A stretch of DNA of 64,000 nt from Mesorhizobium sp. M1E.F.Ca.ET.045.02.1.1 (GTDB lineage Bacteria > Pseudomonadota > Alphaproteobacteria > Rhizobiales > Rhizobiaceae), in the NCBI RefSeq assembly GCF_003952485.1, contig NZ_CP034447.1:2170001-2234000 (forward strand), written 5' to 3'. The notes under the pieces are model-generated. The model made no database searches, was not told the DNA's origin, and worked only from the letters and a program-made list of their open reading frames with translations. Shown in pieces: positions 1 to 7,997 of the stretch; position 1 is the first letter of the stretch, and every line of letters begins with the position of its first letter. The position numbers were made by a program, and so were the translations under genes.

Positions 1-13
1 AATTGCTTTGTGC

Positions 14-430
14 TTAGTAAGCGCTGCAGTCCTGCGCGATCGCCGTCTGGGTGCTGGCGGTGATGCGGCCGGCAAGGACGGTGAAGGTCTCGCGCATCAG
101 CGTGTCGTTTTCCGGGAAGTCGTAGCAGGCGAGCACGGTGGTCTCACCGTTCTCGCTTTTCTCGATTCGGTGGCGGATCGCGGCGCCCGCGACCGCGTCT
201 TGCCACTGGTCGATCGAGTCGATGAATTCCTGCTTGTTCTGAACGACGCCAAGGTCCTCGAGCGTCATGCGCGCGTCGTCGGCAAGCAGGGCCGACAATT
301 CGGCGCGGTCGGCGGCGAGCAGCGCCGCATACCAGCGGTCGATGACGGCGCTGTCATCGGCGCGAGCGGCAAGGAGAGAGAACAGCAGCGCGACGGTGGC
401 AAAGACGGCATGGCGAAAATGACGATGCAT
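14..430 (-). CDS. Secreted NTF2/SnoaL-like protein
   Basis: A 138-residue protein with an N-terminal hydrophobic signal peptide (about residues 8-24, ending in a small-residue site before ADD). The rest has the size and the aromatic/acidic pattern of a nuclear-transport-factor-2 (SnoaL, DUF4440) fold: an early helix with RWYAALLAADRAEL followed by a strand-rich half. The fold is used by enzymes and by plain binding proteins, so no reaction can be assigned. Export to the periplasm is inferred from the signal peptide. The gene lies 7 nt downstream of the carbonic anhydrase gene on the same strand and is probably co-transcribed with it. Confidence 0.7.
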   Translation of the reverse strand: MHRHFRHAVFATVALLFSLLAARADDSAVIDRWYAALLAADRAELSALLADDARMTLEDLGVVQNKQEFIDSIDQWQDAVAGAAIRHRIEKSENGETTVLACYDFPENDTLMRETFTVLAGRITASTQTAIAQDCSAY

Positions 431-437
431 CCTAGCC

Positions 438-1082
438 TCACTCCATTTCCAGCCGCTCGAAATCGCCGGTTTCCTTGTTCATCACCCAGAGCTCGCCGGT
501 CGAGATGTCGAACCAGGCGCCGTGCAGCGTGAGCCTGCCCTTGCCCTCGAGGATCGAAACGCAGGGAAAGGTCCTGAGATTGGCGATCGAATAGCGGATC
601 GAGATGCGCTCCAGCGCGGTCTGGCGCTCCGTCGCCGTCATGAAGGTGCTCGCCGTGACGGTTTCGGCAGCCGGCGCGATCAGGCTCATCCATTTGCCGA
701 TGAAATCGCCGGGCGACAGCGGCGCCGAATTGGTGTCGAGCGCGGCGCGGATGCCGCCGCAGCGGCCATGTCCCATCACCACGATGTTCTTCACCTTCAG
801 GCTCTGCACGGCGAATTCGAGCGCGGCCGAGGTCGAGTGGTACTCGCCGTCCGGCTCGTAAGGCGGCACCAGGTTGCCAACATTGCGCAGCACGAAGAGC
901 TCGCCGGGGCCGGCATCGAAGATCGCTTCCGGCGCCGAGCGGGAATCGCAGCAGGCGACGATCATCGTTTCGGGCGCCTGGCCGTCGCGCGCCAACGAGC
1001 GGTAGCGTCCGCTTTCGGCGGGATAGCGGCCGTTCATGAAGTTGCGGTAGCCGGTCAGCAGGTGCTCGGGGAGGTGAGGCAT
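438..1082 (-). CDS. Beta-class carbonic anhydrase
   Basis: A 214-residue carbonic anhydrase of the beta class, which interconverts CO2 and bicarbonate in the cytoplasm. The zinc ligands are visible: Cys44 in the CCDSR motif (with the Asp46/Arg48 dyad), then His105 and Cys108 in GHGRCGG. Length is normal for bacterial enzymes of the CynT/Can type. There is no signal peptide. It probably forms a two-gene unit with the secreted NTF2-like protein downstream. No cyanate-degradation genes are adjacent, so a general role in bicarbonate supply is more likely than a role with cyanase. Confidence 0.93.
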   Translation of the reverse strand: MPHLPEHLLTGYRNFMNGRYPAESGRYRSLARDGQAPETMIVACCDSRSAPEAIFDAGPGELFVLRNVGNLVPPYEPDGEYHSTSAALEFAVQSLKVKNIVVMGHGRCGGIRAALDTNSAPLSPGDFIGKWMSLIAPAAETVTASTFMTATERQTALERISIRYSIANLRTFPCVSILEGKGRLTLHGAWFDISTGELWVMNKETGDFERLEME

Positions 1083-1233
1083 GGGCAGCTAGAGCCTTTC
1101 CGGGGGGTTGGAGGCGGCAGCTCGTTGCGATCGAAAAAAGGCTCTAACGGCAAAAGCCGGTCGCGAGCAATGCCGAATTGCGGATGGCAGCGTCGCAAAC
1201 GCATGCCGCCAAAGCCGCGCAGCCGATCTTGCC

Positions 1234-2028
1234 TCAAGCCCAGATGGCGACGGGAATGCCGAAACGGTCGGTCAGCGGCGGGTCGGGCGACGGCCGCGCC
1301 TCGCCGCTGGCGATCCGTCCGGCAATCAGCATCATGGCCGCCGCGTCGAGGAAGTCGTCGCTTGCCGCACCTTTCGGCGGCGGCTGGTCGAGAAAGGCTT
1401 TCTCGTAGCCGTGCCGGCAGAGCAGCGCCTTGCGCTCGTCCATGCCGGCCGGGTTGACCGCGCCCTTGATCTTCTTCGGCAGCGCCATCGCCGCGCCGCC
1501 GTTCAGTCGGCAGAAGGCCACTTCAGGGTGCGATTCGAAGATGCGACCCCGCAGATCCGACCGCTCGATCAAAAGCGCGTCGATCTCGCGGATCTTCGCA
1601 AAGATGCCGAAAGCCTGGATGGAAACGCCGCGCGGCGGATCGGAGGTGGCCATCGCCACCGCGCTCGCCCGCCGGTGCGCCGCGTACCAAGCCTCGACCG
1701 TGGTGAAGTCGCTGGTGTCGGCATAGAGCGCCGCGCGCGAAGGGATGGCAAAGACGCTCGACTGCCGTGCTCCGAGCAGCGGCCGCACCAGCGCCTCCGG
1801 CCCGCGGCCGCCCCGGCGGGAAAGATCCGGCAGGCCGATCGGCATGTCGACGGCGATCGTGGCATCGGGCAGGGCGTCAAGCAGCGCCTGGAAGCGCGGG
1901 AAGACCGAGACCAATGGCGCGGCATCAGCAGCGCGGTGGACGGCGATCCAGCCGGCCTTGCAGCCGTCGACGCCGGCCAGAGCGGGATGCAGGTCTGCAT
2001 CCCGCTCTGTCTGTTTGTTTAGCCGCAT
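1234..2028 (-). CDS. DUF429 domain protein
   Basis: A 264-residue DUF429 protein, a family of predicted RNase H-like fold nucleases whose biochemical role is not established. The N-terminal strand-turn AGVDGCKAGWIAV with its early Asp and the later TIAVDMPIGLPD both fit the conserved acidic positions of the fold. The open frame continues upstream to about 2502 through the pyridoxal kinase gene, but that part is an antisense-frame shadow. The first sensible start is the ATG at 2028. It follows the kinase gene by about 60 nt on the same strand. Confidence 0.8.
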   Translation of the reverse strand: MRLNKQTERDADLHPALAGVDGCKAGWIAVHRAADAAPLVSVFPRFQALLDALPDATIAVDMPIGLPDLSRRGGRGPEALVRPLLGARQSSVFAIPSRAALYADTSDFTTVEAWYAAHRRASAVAMATSDPPRGVSIQAFGIFAKIREIDALLIERSDLRGRIFESHPEVAFCRLNGGAAMALPKKIKGAVNPAGMDERKALLCRHGYEKAFLDQPPPKGAASDDFLDAAAMMLIAGRIASGEARPSPDPPLTDRFGIPVAIWA

Positions 2029-2087
2029 TTCTGCGACGCCGAGTGATTCCACTTGGCTGCAAAATGCTTTGGCGCCGCCGCCTGGCG

Positions 2088-2972
2088 TCACGCCCGCTTG
2101 TCCCGTCCGGGATGGAGGAGATGGCGAAGCTGCACCATGGCCATCGGATGCGACAGGCTCTGCGCGTCGGTCTCGAGCTGCAGCTCGTCGCCGCCGCGTT
2201 TTGCGGTGCGCGCCAGGATTTCGTAGACGGCGGCCGTGGTCGACTGCAGGGCCTTCAGAGGCGGCTGGCCGGAGAGGATACGGGCGAGATAGATGGCGGC
2301 CGTCAGGTCGCCCAGTCCGTTCGGCGGCTTCTCGATCACGCGGTGCTCTGCAAGCAGCGCCTGGCTGCCGTCGAGCAGGAAATTGCCGGTACCGCCAGCC
2401 ATCATCGACGGCGCCGAGGTGACCAGCATGGTGGAAGGGCCGGCGTGAAGCGCGGCCGCCATCACCGACTTGATGTCGGGCAGCGGCGCGCCGGCCATCC
2501 ATTCGAGCTCGTAGCGGTTGGGCGTGGCGATGTCGGCGATCGACATCAGTCTGTCACGGAGCGCTGCGGCCGTCGATTCCGGCACGTAGAGCCCGCCCGA
2601 ATCGCCCATGACAGGATCGCAGACATAAAGGGCGCCTGGCGTCTTCGTCTTGACGGCGGCGACCAGCGAGGCGACGGCCTCGGCCTGGCCGGCCTCGCCG
2701 AGATAGCCCGAGAGCACCGCCGTGACCTCGCCCAACCAAGGCGCGCGCTCGAGATCGGCCATCAGCGCCTTGAACTGGTCAAGCGGCGGCACAATGCGGG
2801 TGGCGCGGCTGTGGCCCGGGTGCCAGGGCAGGATGACGGTGGGTACCGCCCAGACCGGAAAGCCCAGTGTCTCGAGCGCGAAGACCGCGGCGCGGTTGCC
2901 GACCGAGCCGCGGGCGACATGGCTGGAGATGACGATGACCGCACGCGGCGCGCCGGTTTTTTCTGCATTCAT
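2088..2972 (-). CDS. pdxY: Pyridoxal kinase
   Basis: A 294-residue PfkB/ribokinase-superfamily kinase that phosphorylates pyridoxal in the vitamin B6 salvage pathway. Typical PdxY/PdxK features are the N-terminal SSHVARGSVGNRAA, the central YVCDPVMGD, NRYELEWM, and a C-terminal GLGDLTAA anion-hole/catalytic-Asp motif. Length matches the family (about 285-295). It lies 12 nt downstream of a small membrane protein gene and upstream of the DUF429 gene, so these three probably form an operon. The family also contains thiamine-pyrimidine kinases, but the motif set favours pyridoxal. Confidence 0.92.
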   Translation of the reverse strand: MNAEKTGAPRAVIVISSHVARGSVGNRAAVFALETLGFPVWAVPTVILPWHPGHSRATRIVPPLDQFKALMADLERAPWLGEVTAVLSGYLGEAGQAEAVASLVAAVKTKTPGALYVCDPVMGDSGGLYVPESTAAALRDRLMSIADIATPNRYELEWMAGAPLPDIKSVMAAALHAGPSTMLVTSAPSMMAGGTGNFLLDGSQALLAEHRVIEKPPNGLGDLTAAIYLARILSGQPPLKALQSTTAAVYEILARTAKRGGDELQLETDAQSLSHPMAMVQLRHLLHPGRDKRA

Positions 2973-2984
2973 GGAAGTCGATTC

Positions 2985-3236
2985 CTAACCGCCCCGCGTG
3001 GCGACATACACCAGCCAGGCCAACAGCCCAATGGCGATGATGAGGCCGAGCGTTCGGCCAATGCGGGTGCCCCAAACTTCGATCGGATCGGATCGGTCGG
3101 CATCCGCGGCGGTCACGTGGTCGCGCGCGCCCTTCGCGGTGCGGGTGATGAACGATGCGCCGCCCGGCGCCGTCTCGCGCGCCACGCGCTCGAGGATGCG
3201 GCGCGATTCGCTTTCGTCGTCCCGGCGCTCGGTCAT
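2985..3236 (-). CDS. Small single-pass membrane protein
   Basis: An 83-residue unrecognised protein. Residues 1-55 are charged and hydrophilic (MTERRDDESESRR). One C-terminal hydrophobic segment of about 19 residues (RTLGLIIAIGLLAWLVYVA) would anchor it in the inner membrane, with the bulk in the cytoplasm. I chose the ATG at 3236 over an upstream one at 3287 because an AGGAAAGGA ribosome-binding site lies just ahead of it. It is the likely first gene of an operon with the pyridoxal kinase (12-nt gap). The function is unknown. Confidence 0.7.
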   Translation of the reverse strand: MTERRDDESESRRILERVARETAPGGASFITRTAKGARDHVTAADADRSDPIEVWGTRIGRTLGLIIAIGLLAWLVYVATRGG

Positions 3237-3389
3237 GGCAAATGTCCTTTCCTGTCGGGAGCTTAGCGTGTTCGTGCAAGCATTCACAGGGGTTCACGGC
3301 CGGCCAGAAGCAACATCACGGCCGGGTCATTTTCTTGCGCGCGGATTGTGCTATTGCTTCGCATGCAACTTTGACCCGAGGGACCAATC

Positions 3390-4034
3390 ATGTTTGCCCA
3401 GCGCCTTTCCTTACCCTCCGCTTTTCGTAGCTTGCCTGCCTTGCTGATGATGGCTTTCGTGCTGCCGCTGCTTGCCGGCTGCGGCTACAACACCATCCCG
3501 ACGGCGGAGGAGAACGCCAAGGCGGCCTGGAGCGAGGTGCTGAACCAGTATCAGCGCCGCGCCGATCTGATCCCGAACCTTGTCGAGACGGTCAAAGGCT
3601 ATGCGTCGCATGAGAAGGACACGCTCGACGCGGTCGTCGAGGCGCGCGCCAAGGCAACGCAGATCACGGTGACGCCGGATACGCTGAAGGATCCGGAAGC
3701 CCTCAAGAAGTTCCAGGATGCCCAGGCTGGGCTGACGGGCGCGCTGTCGCGGCTGATCGCGGTGTCGGAAAACTATCCCGACCTCAAGGCCAACCAGAAT
3801 TTCCTGGCGCTGCAGGCGCAGCTCGAAGGCACGGAAAACCGCATCGCGGTGGCGCGCCGCGACTACATCCAGGCGGTCAAGGACTACAATCTGACGCTGA
3901 GGACCTTCCCCTCGGTGCTGTGGGCGACCTTCTGGTTCCGCGGCAACGAGCCGTTCGCCAACTTCACCGTCGAGGAAGACAAGATGCAGGTGCCGAAGGT
4001 GAATTTCGGCACGAGCACGAAGCAGGGCGGGTGA
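3390..4034 (+). CDS. LemA family lipoprotein
   Basis: A 214-residue LemA protein. The signal sequence ends in a lipobox (LLAGC, Cys31), so it is probably a lipoprotein. The family signature follows: NQYQRRADLIPNLVETVKGY, then long coiled helices and RRDYIQAVKDYN near residue 150. LemA proteins have no agreed molecular function but are repeatedly found beside TPM-domain membrane proteins, as here: two TPM genes follow on the same strand. A role in envelope stress or maintenance is inferred from that association only. Confidence 0.9.
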   Translation: MFAQRLSLPSAFRSLPALLMMAFVLPLLAGCGYNTIPTAEENAKAAWSEVLNQYQRRADLIPNLVETVKGYASHEKDTLDAVVEARAKATQITVTPDTLKDPEALKKFQDAQAGLTGALSRLIAVSENYPDLKANQNFLALQAQLEGTENRIAVARRDYIQAVKDYNLTLRTFPSVLWATFWFRGNEPFANFTVEEDKMQVPKVNFGTSTKQGG

Positions 4035-4076
4035 ACTGACCTAATAGATCGAGCCTGCTGGCCTTGCGCTCCGTCC

Positions 4077-4234
4077 CACCCCCCTCTGTCCTGCCGGACA
4101 TCTCCCCCGCAAGGGGGGAGATTGGCCGTCATCTGTCCTTTCGCCAATTTCCGTCGTCTGAGGGAGATGGCCGGCGGCGAAGCTGCCAATCTCCCCCCTT
4201 GCGGGGGAGATGGCCGGCAGGCCAGAGGGGGGTG
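4077..4234. repeat. Palindromic intergenic repeat, family A copy 1
   Basis: An element with roughly 50-bp inverted arms. The left arm begins CACCCCCCTCTGTCCTGCC and the right arm ends GGCAGGCCAGAGGGGGGTG. Each arm also contains its own small hairpin (CTCCCCC...GGGGGAG). The arms differ at only a few positions. Other copies are at 11868-12025 and 37023-37182. The last three bases are the proposed GTG start of the following gene. Confidence 0.85.
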
Positions 4235-5044
4235 CGCAGGAACACCTTCATTGGCGGCTTGCTTAGCCTCCTCTTCTTCCTCCTCCCGCTCGCAGCCCTT
4301 GCCGCCGACCTCCCCGCCCTTACCGGCCGCGTCGTCGACAATGCCGGCATCATCGATGCCGGCACACGCGCGGCGCTGACCCAGAAACTCGCCGATTTCG
4401 AGAAGAAAGGCTCCGACCAGATCGTCGTCGCCACCATCCCCAGCCTCGGCGGCGAGGAGATCGAGCCCTACGCCAACCGGCTGTTCCGGTTCTGGAAGCT
4501 CGGCCAGGCCAAGGAGAACAACGGCGTTCTGCTTATCGTGGCGCCGAACGACCGCAAGATGCGCATCGAGGTCGGCTATGGGCTGGAAGGCACGCTGACC
4601 GACCTGCACACCAAGCTGATCATCGAGAACGACATGGTGCCGGCCTTCCGCGCCGGCGACTTCTCCGGCGGCATTTCAAAGGCCGTCGACGACATGATCA
4701 TGGTGCTGGAGGGCAATCCGGAGGAGCTGGAAGCGCGCGGCAAGCGCAACGAGCAGGCACCGTTCAATTCCGACGATCTGTTCTTCGCCATCTTCATCAC
4801 CATCTGGGCGCTGATCTTTTTCGGCAGCATCGCGCTGACGGTGCTGCCGCCGATCTTCGGCCAGAAGATCGGACCGGGCCGCTATCGCTGGCTCGGCATG
4901 ACCTTCGAGCCGGGACGGCGATCCTCCGGAGGTGGCGGCGGCTGGTCGTCGGGCGGCGGAGGCTGGTCCTCTGGCGGCGGTGGCGGCGGGTTTTCCGGCG
5001 GCGGCGGCTCGTCGGGCGGCGGCGGTTCTTCGGGGAGCTGGTGA
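4232..5044 (+). CDS. TPM-domain membrane protein with Gly/Ser-rich tail (YgcG-like)
   Basis: A 270-residue protein: signal peptide (about 1-25, ending AALAA), a TPM domain (about 28-150, with VVDNAGIID and GVLLIVAPNDRKMRIEVGYGLEG), a transmembrane segment near residue 190 (FFAIFITIWALIFFGSIAL), then a tail of almost only Gly, Ser and Trp. This is the YgcG/TPM_phosphatase architecture. A phosphatase activity has been proposed for some homologues but is not general. The open frame runs upstream to 4064 through a palindromic repeat. The GTG at 4232 is the only start that leaves a clean signal peptide, with AGAGGGGG just upstream. It is the second gene of a LemA-TPM-TPM operon. Confidence 0.85.
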   Translation: MRRNTFIGGLLSLLFFLLPLAALAADLPALTGRVVDNAGIIDAGTRAALTQKLADFEKKGSDQIVVATIPSLGGEEIEPYANRLFRFWKLGQAKENNGVLLIVAPNDRKMRIEVGYGLEGTLTDLHTKLIIENDMVPAFRAGDFSGGISKAVDDMIMVLEGNPEELEARGKRNEQAPFNSDDLFFAIFITIWALIFFGSIALTVLPPIFGQKIGPGRYRWLGMTFEPGRRSSGGGGGWSSGGGGWSSGGGGGGFSGGGGSSGGGGSSGSW

Positions 5045-5049
5045 GGACC

Positions 5050-5688
5050 ATGGCAACGCGACCGATCAGCCCTGAGGACCATGACCGCATCGCCGGCGCG
5101 ATCCGCGCCGCCGAGGCGAGGACGGACGGCGAGATCTACTGCGTCGTTGCGCAAACCAGCGACGGCTATTTCTTTCCGGCCGCGTTCGCGGCGGCTATAG
5201 CCACGCTCATCGTCAGTCTCGCGGTGGCCTATGGGCTGGAAGCCTGGTGGTTGACCATCCGCCTGCCGCATTTCGTGCTTGCCCAGCTTCTGTCGCTGGG
5301 CTGCATGCTCGCGCTTCTATGGGCGCTGCCTGGCTGGCGCATCCATCTTGTGCCGAGGCGGCTGCGCTACCAGGCGGCGCATGCCAACGCGATGAAGCAG
5401 TTCCTGGCCCGCAACGTCCACCGCACGAGCGCGCGCACCGGCGTGCTGATCTTCGTCTCGATCGCCGAGCGCTATGCCGAAATTGTCGCCGACAGCGGCA
5501 TCGATGCCAAGGTCGGCCAGCATGTCTGGGATGGCGTTGTGCGGGACCTCACAAGGCACGCCGGCGACGACCGGCTCGCCGATGGTTTCGTCAAGGCGAT
5601 CGAATCAGTAGGCGCGGTGCTTGCCGAGCATTTCCCGGTCACCGCCGGCGACGCCAACGAGCTTGACGACCACCTCGTCGAAATCTGA
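5050..5688 (+). CDS. TPM-domain membrane protein
   Basis: A 212-residue protein with no signal peptide. The N-terminal part (HDRIAGAIRAAEARTDGEIYCVVAQ) is the start of a TPM domain. Two transmembrane helices (about 40-95) interrupt it, and the C-terminal part (RTGVLIFVSIAERYAEIVADSGI) completes it. This split arrangement is common in the second TPM protein of LemA operons. A GTG at 5041 overlapping the previous stop codon is an alternative start. I prefer the ATG at 5050, which has GAGG five bases upstream. It is translationally linked to the upstream TPM gene. Confidence 0.82.
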   Translation: MATRPISPEDHDRIAGAIRAAEARTDGEIYCVVAQTSDGYFFPAAFAAAIATLIVSLAVAYGLEAWWLTIRLPHFVLAQLLSLGCMLALLWALPGWRIHLVPRRLRYQAAHANAMKQFLARNVHRTSARTGVLIFVSIAERYAEIVADSGIDAKVGQHVWDGVVRDLTRHAGDDRLADGFVKAIESVGAVLAEHFPVTAGDANELDDHLVEI

Positions 5689-5837
5689 CAGGGCCTAGGC
5701 TGCAAACCCTGGCTTTGACGGCGGCGCGAGGCGGTTTTCAGCGCTTCCGGCGCCGACAAGTTGGCCTGTGCGAAAGCGCGGGCGCGACGGAGCGGACTCT
5801 TTGCAATCGGGCGACGCGGGTTTATGGTTAACCAATC

Positions 5838-6344
5838 ATGAACACGCTGACGATCGATATCAGGAAAGCCGACCCTCGCGATGCAGCCGCCATCGCCGAA
5901 GTGCATCAGGAGGCATGGCGCGGCGCCTATTCCGGTATCATCCCGCATCGCACGTTGACCGCCATGATCAACCGCCGCGGCCCCGACTGGTGGGCGAACG
6001 CGATTCGCAAGGCGGCAACGGTGCTGGTCGTCGAAATCGGCGGCACGATCGCCGGCTATGCCACGATCGGCAAGAACCGCGCCCGCGAGCTGAGGCAGCA
6101 GGGCGAGATCTACGAGCTTTACCTGCGCCCGGAATATCAGGGCATCGGGCTCGGCAGCCGGCTGTTCAAGGCGGCGCGGACGCGCCTGGCCGACCACGGC
6201 CTCAGAGGCCTGGTGGTGTGGGCGCTGGAAGACAATTACAACGCTTTAGCCTTCTATGCCGGCAATGGCGGCCGCGATATCGCCGAAGGCGTCGAGGTCT
6301 TCGAGCAGAAGGCGCTGAAGAAGGTGGCTTTCGTCTGGGAATGA
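5838..6344 (+). CDS. GNAT family N-acetyltransferase
   Basis: A 168-residue single-domain GNAT acetyltransferase. The acetyl-CoA-binding motif A is seen as IYELYLRPEYQGIGLGSRLF (around 97-117, Q/RxxGxG/A type), and the C-terminal motif B as LEDNYNALAFYAGNGGR. The substrate cannot be read from sequence; relatives acetylate small amines or protein N-termini. It appears monocistronic, with a promoter region upstream and a degenerate hairpin repeat immediately downstream. Confidence 0.88.
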   Translation: MNTLTIDIRKADPRDAAAIAEVHQEAWRGAYSGIIPHRTLTAMINRRGPDWWANAIRKAATVLVVEIGGTIAGYATIGKNRARELRQQGEIYELYLRPEYQGIGLGSRLFKAARTRLADHGLRGLVVWALEDNYNALAFYAGNGGRDIAEGVEVFEQKALKKVAFVWE

Positions 6345-6355
6345 CGGGCGCCGCC

Positions 6356-6405
6356 TGATAAGCGTCGTTCTTCCAAGACCGCTGCGCACGTCGGGTGACA
6401 CGCAT
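6356..6405. repeat. Degenerate hairpin repeat (family D-like)
   Basis: Just after the acetyltransferase stop, the sequence GTCGTTCTTCCAAGACCGC followed by GCGCAC and GGGTGACACGCAT matches the second hairpin of family D at most positions, but its pairing arms have decayed. It is probably an old copy of that repeat. Confidence 0.5.
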
Positions 6406-6522
6406 CAGGTTACAATCCATCACAAAGTGTGCGCTTCCATCAGCGTTCAGCACCATTCGCCGCATTGCACCATGACGCGTGTCCCGCTATCGGTCTGACA
6501 AGATCGAGAGGGATTTTGAGCC

Positions 6523-7056
6523 ATGCGTATCGCAGCGATTTCCACCGGAAAGAACCCGCCTGAAGACGTCAACGTCATCATCGAGGTGCCGATCGGCGGC
6601 GAGCCGATCAAATATGAGATGGACAAGGAGGCCGGCACGCTGTTCGTCGACCGCTTCCTGCACACCTCGATGCGCTATCCCGGCAATTACGGTTTCGTGC
6701 CGCACACGCTTTCCGGCGACGGCGACCCGATCGACGTCCTGGTCTGCAACACGCGCGCGCTAGTGCCGGGCTGTGTCATCAATGTGCGGCCGATCGGCGT
6801 GCTGATCATGGAAGACAATGCCGGCCAGGACGAGAAGGTGATCGCGGTTCCCTCGCCCAAGCTCACGCTGCGCTACGAGAACGTCACCGAATACACCCAC
6901 CTGCCTGACATCACGCGCCAGCAGGTGCAGCACTTCTTCGAGCACTACAAGGACCTCGAGCCCGGTAAATGGGTCAAGATCGAGGGCTGGCACGATTCCA
7001 AATACGCCAAGAAGATGATCGTCGACGCGATCGAGCGGGCGAAGGCGGCGAAGTAG
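6523..7056 (+). CDS. ppa: Inorganic pyrophosphatase (family I)
   Basis: A 177-residue soluble pyrophosphatase that hydrolyses the PPi released in biosynthesis. The active-site signature DGDPIDVLV carries the metal-binding aspartates, preceded by [11 protein letters not shown]. The C-terminal [14 protein letters not shown], with its conserved Lys and Tyr/Trp residues, is also present. Length is standard for bacterial family I enzymes. The gene is monocistronic and followed by a strong hairpin. Confidence 0.96.
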   Translation: MRIAAISTGKNPPEDVNVIIEVPIGGEPIKYEMDKEAGTLFVDRFLHTSMRYPGNYGFVPHTLSGDGDPIDVLVCNTRALVPGCVINVRPIGVLIMEDNAGQDEKVIAVPSPKLTLRYENVTEYTHLPDITRQQVQHFFEHYKDLEPGKWVKIEGWHDSKYAKKMIVDAIERAKAAK

Positions 7057-7069
7057 GCGATCTCATTTT

Positions 7070-7118
7070 GAGCTTGATCTTGCCCAAAAACCGGTTCCCA
7101 CTTTTTGGGATCAAGCTC
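7070..7118. terminator. Hairpin between convergent genes (terminator-like repeat)
   Basis: A 10-bp perfect stem (GAGCTTGATC with GATCAAGCTC) encloses a second stem CCCAAAAA/TTTTTGGG and an apical CCGGTTCCCA. It fills the gap between the convergent pyrophosphatase and secreted-protein genes, so it could stop transcription in both directions. Its apical part matches the hairpins at 15999, 21786, 31919 and 52203. Confidence 0.7.
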
Positions 7119-7708
7119 TAATTATCCACCCGGCCGAAGTCCGGCACTTTGCCGATCACTTCGCGCTTGTCCTTGCCGCAGGCAAAGCCCTTCGCCTTTT
7201 CGTCGGCGAGCTTGCGCGCCTGGTCGTTGGCTTGGGGGTTGCCGGTGGCGAGCACCAGGCCGACCGTGCAGCCCTCGTGCTCTTCCGGCTGCGCCACCTT
7301 GGCGACGACCAGCACCTCGGTCGGCTTGTTCTCGGCGTCGGGACTGCTGATCTCGCGACGGTGAATGACGGCGAAGGGCACCGCCTTGTCGCCGTTGGTT
7401 TCGATCCGCCACTCGACCTTCGGACCGGAGGTGTTGAGCCCGGAAAAACTCTCCCAGACGGCGGTCATGTCGTCGGAGGGAAAGCCGTAATAAACGGACT
7501 CGCGGGCATCGTCATAGCCGATCAGCACCGGATAGCCGCGATAGCCGGCACAGGCGAGGCTCGCCCAGTCGCCGTCGCCTTCCTCCGACTGCGCATAGGT
7601 CACGCAGTCCTTCTTCCAGTCGAGATCGGTATAGGCGCTGGAAATGTCGCCGGCATGCGCCGCCTGGCAGAAACCGGCGAGGGCAAGCGGGATCAGAAGC
7701 GCACGCAT
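7118..7708 (-). CDS. Secreted protein of unknown function
   Basis: A 196-residue protein with a short signal peptide (residues 1-19, ending AAHA before GDISSAY). The mature part has four cysteines (in KKDCVTYAQ, SLACAGYRG, HEGCTVGLV and GFACGKDK), which could form two disulfides in the periplasm. I do not recognise a named domain. A single-gene unit. Confidence 0.7.
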   Translation of the reverse strand: MRALLIPLALAGFCQAAHAGDISSAYTDLDWKKDCVTYAQSEEGDGDWASLACAGYRGYPVLIGYDDARESVYYGFPSDDMTAVWESFSGLNTSGPKVEWRIETNGDKAVPFAVIHRREISSPDAENKPTEVLVVAKVAQPEEHEGCTVGLVLATGNPQANDQARKLADEKAKGFACGKDKREVIGKVPDFGRVDN

Positions 7709-7803
7709 GGCGAGGTGTCTCCGATGGAGGTACGTGAGCGTAGCGTCAAAACTGACGCGGGCCTAGGGCGCGGCGGCTGCCAAGCGCCCGTTGTCGGCGT
7801 CTG

Positions 7804-7982
7804 CGCCGCCCCTCATCCGCCTGCCGGCACCTTCTCCCCGTATAGTGACGGGGAGAAGGGAGCTGGGGCGGCCTCGGCACCCTTCCTTCAACGCTGGCGA
7901 TTGGCGAAATCGCCGGCGGGAGCGCCCCTCTCCCCGTGACTATACGGGGAGAGGATGCCGGCAGGCAGGTGAGGGGCAGCGC
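7804..7982. repeat. Palindromic intergenic repeat, family B copy 1
   Basis: Inverted arms of about 55 bp. The left arm contains GCCCCTCATCCGCCTGCCGG then CACCTTCTCCCCGT; the right arm ends GGCAGGCAGGTGAGGGGC. The centre holds a short spacer (TTGGCGAAATCGCCG). It fills most of the gap between the secreted-protein and TetR genes. A second, compact copy is at 15424-15508. Confidence 0.8.
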
Positions 7983-7997
7983 CCAAGCTCGAGATTG

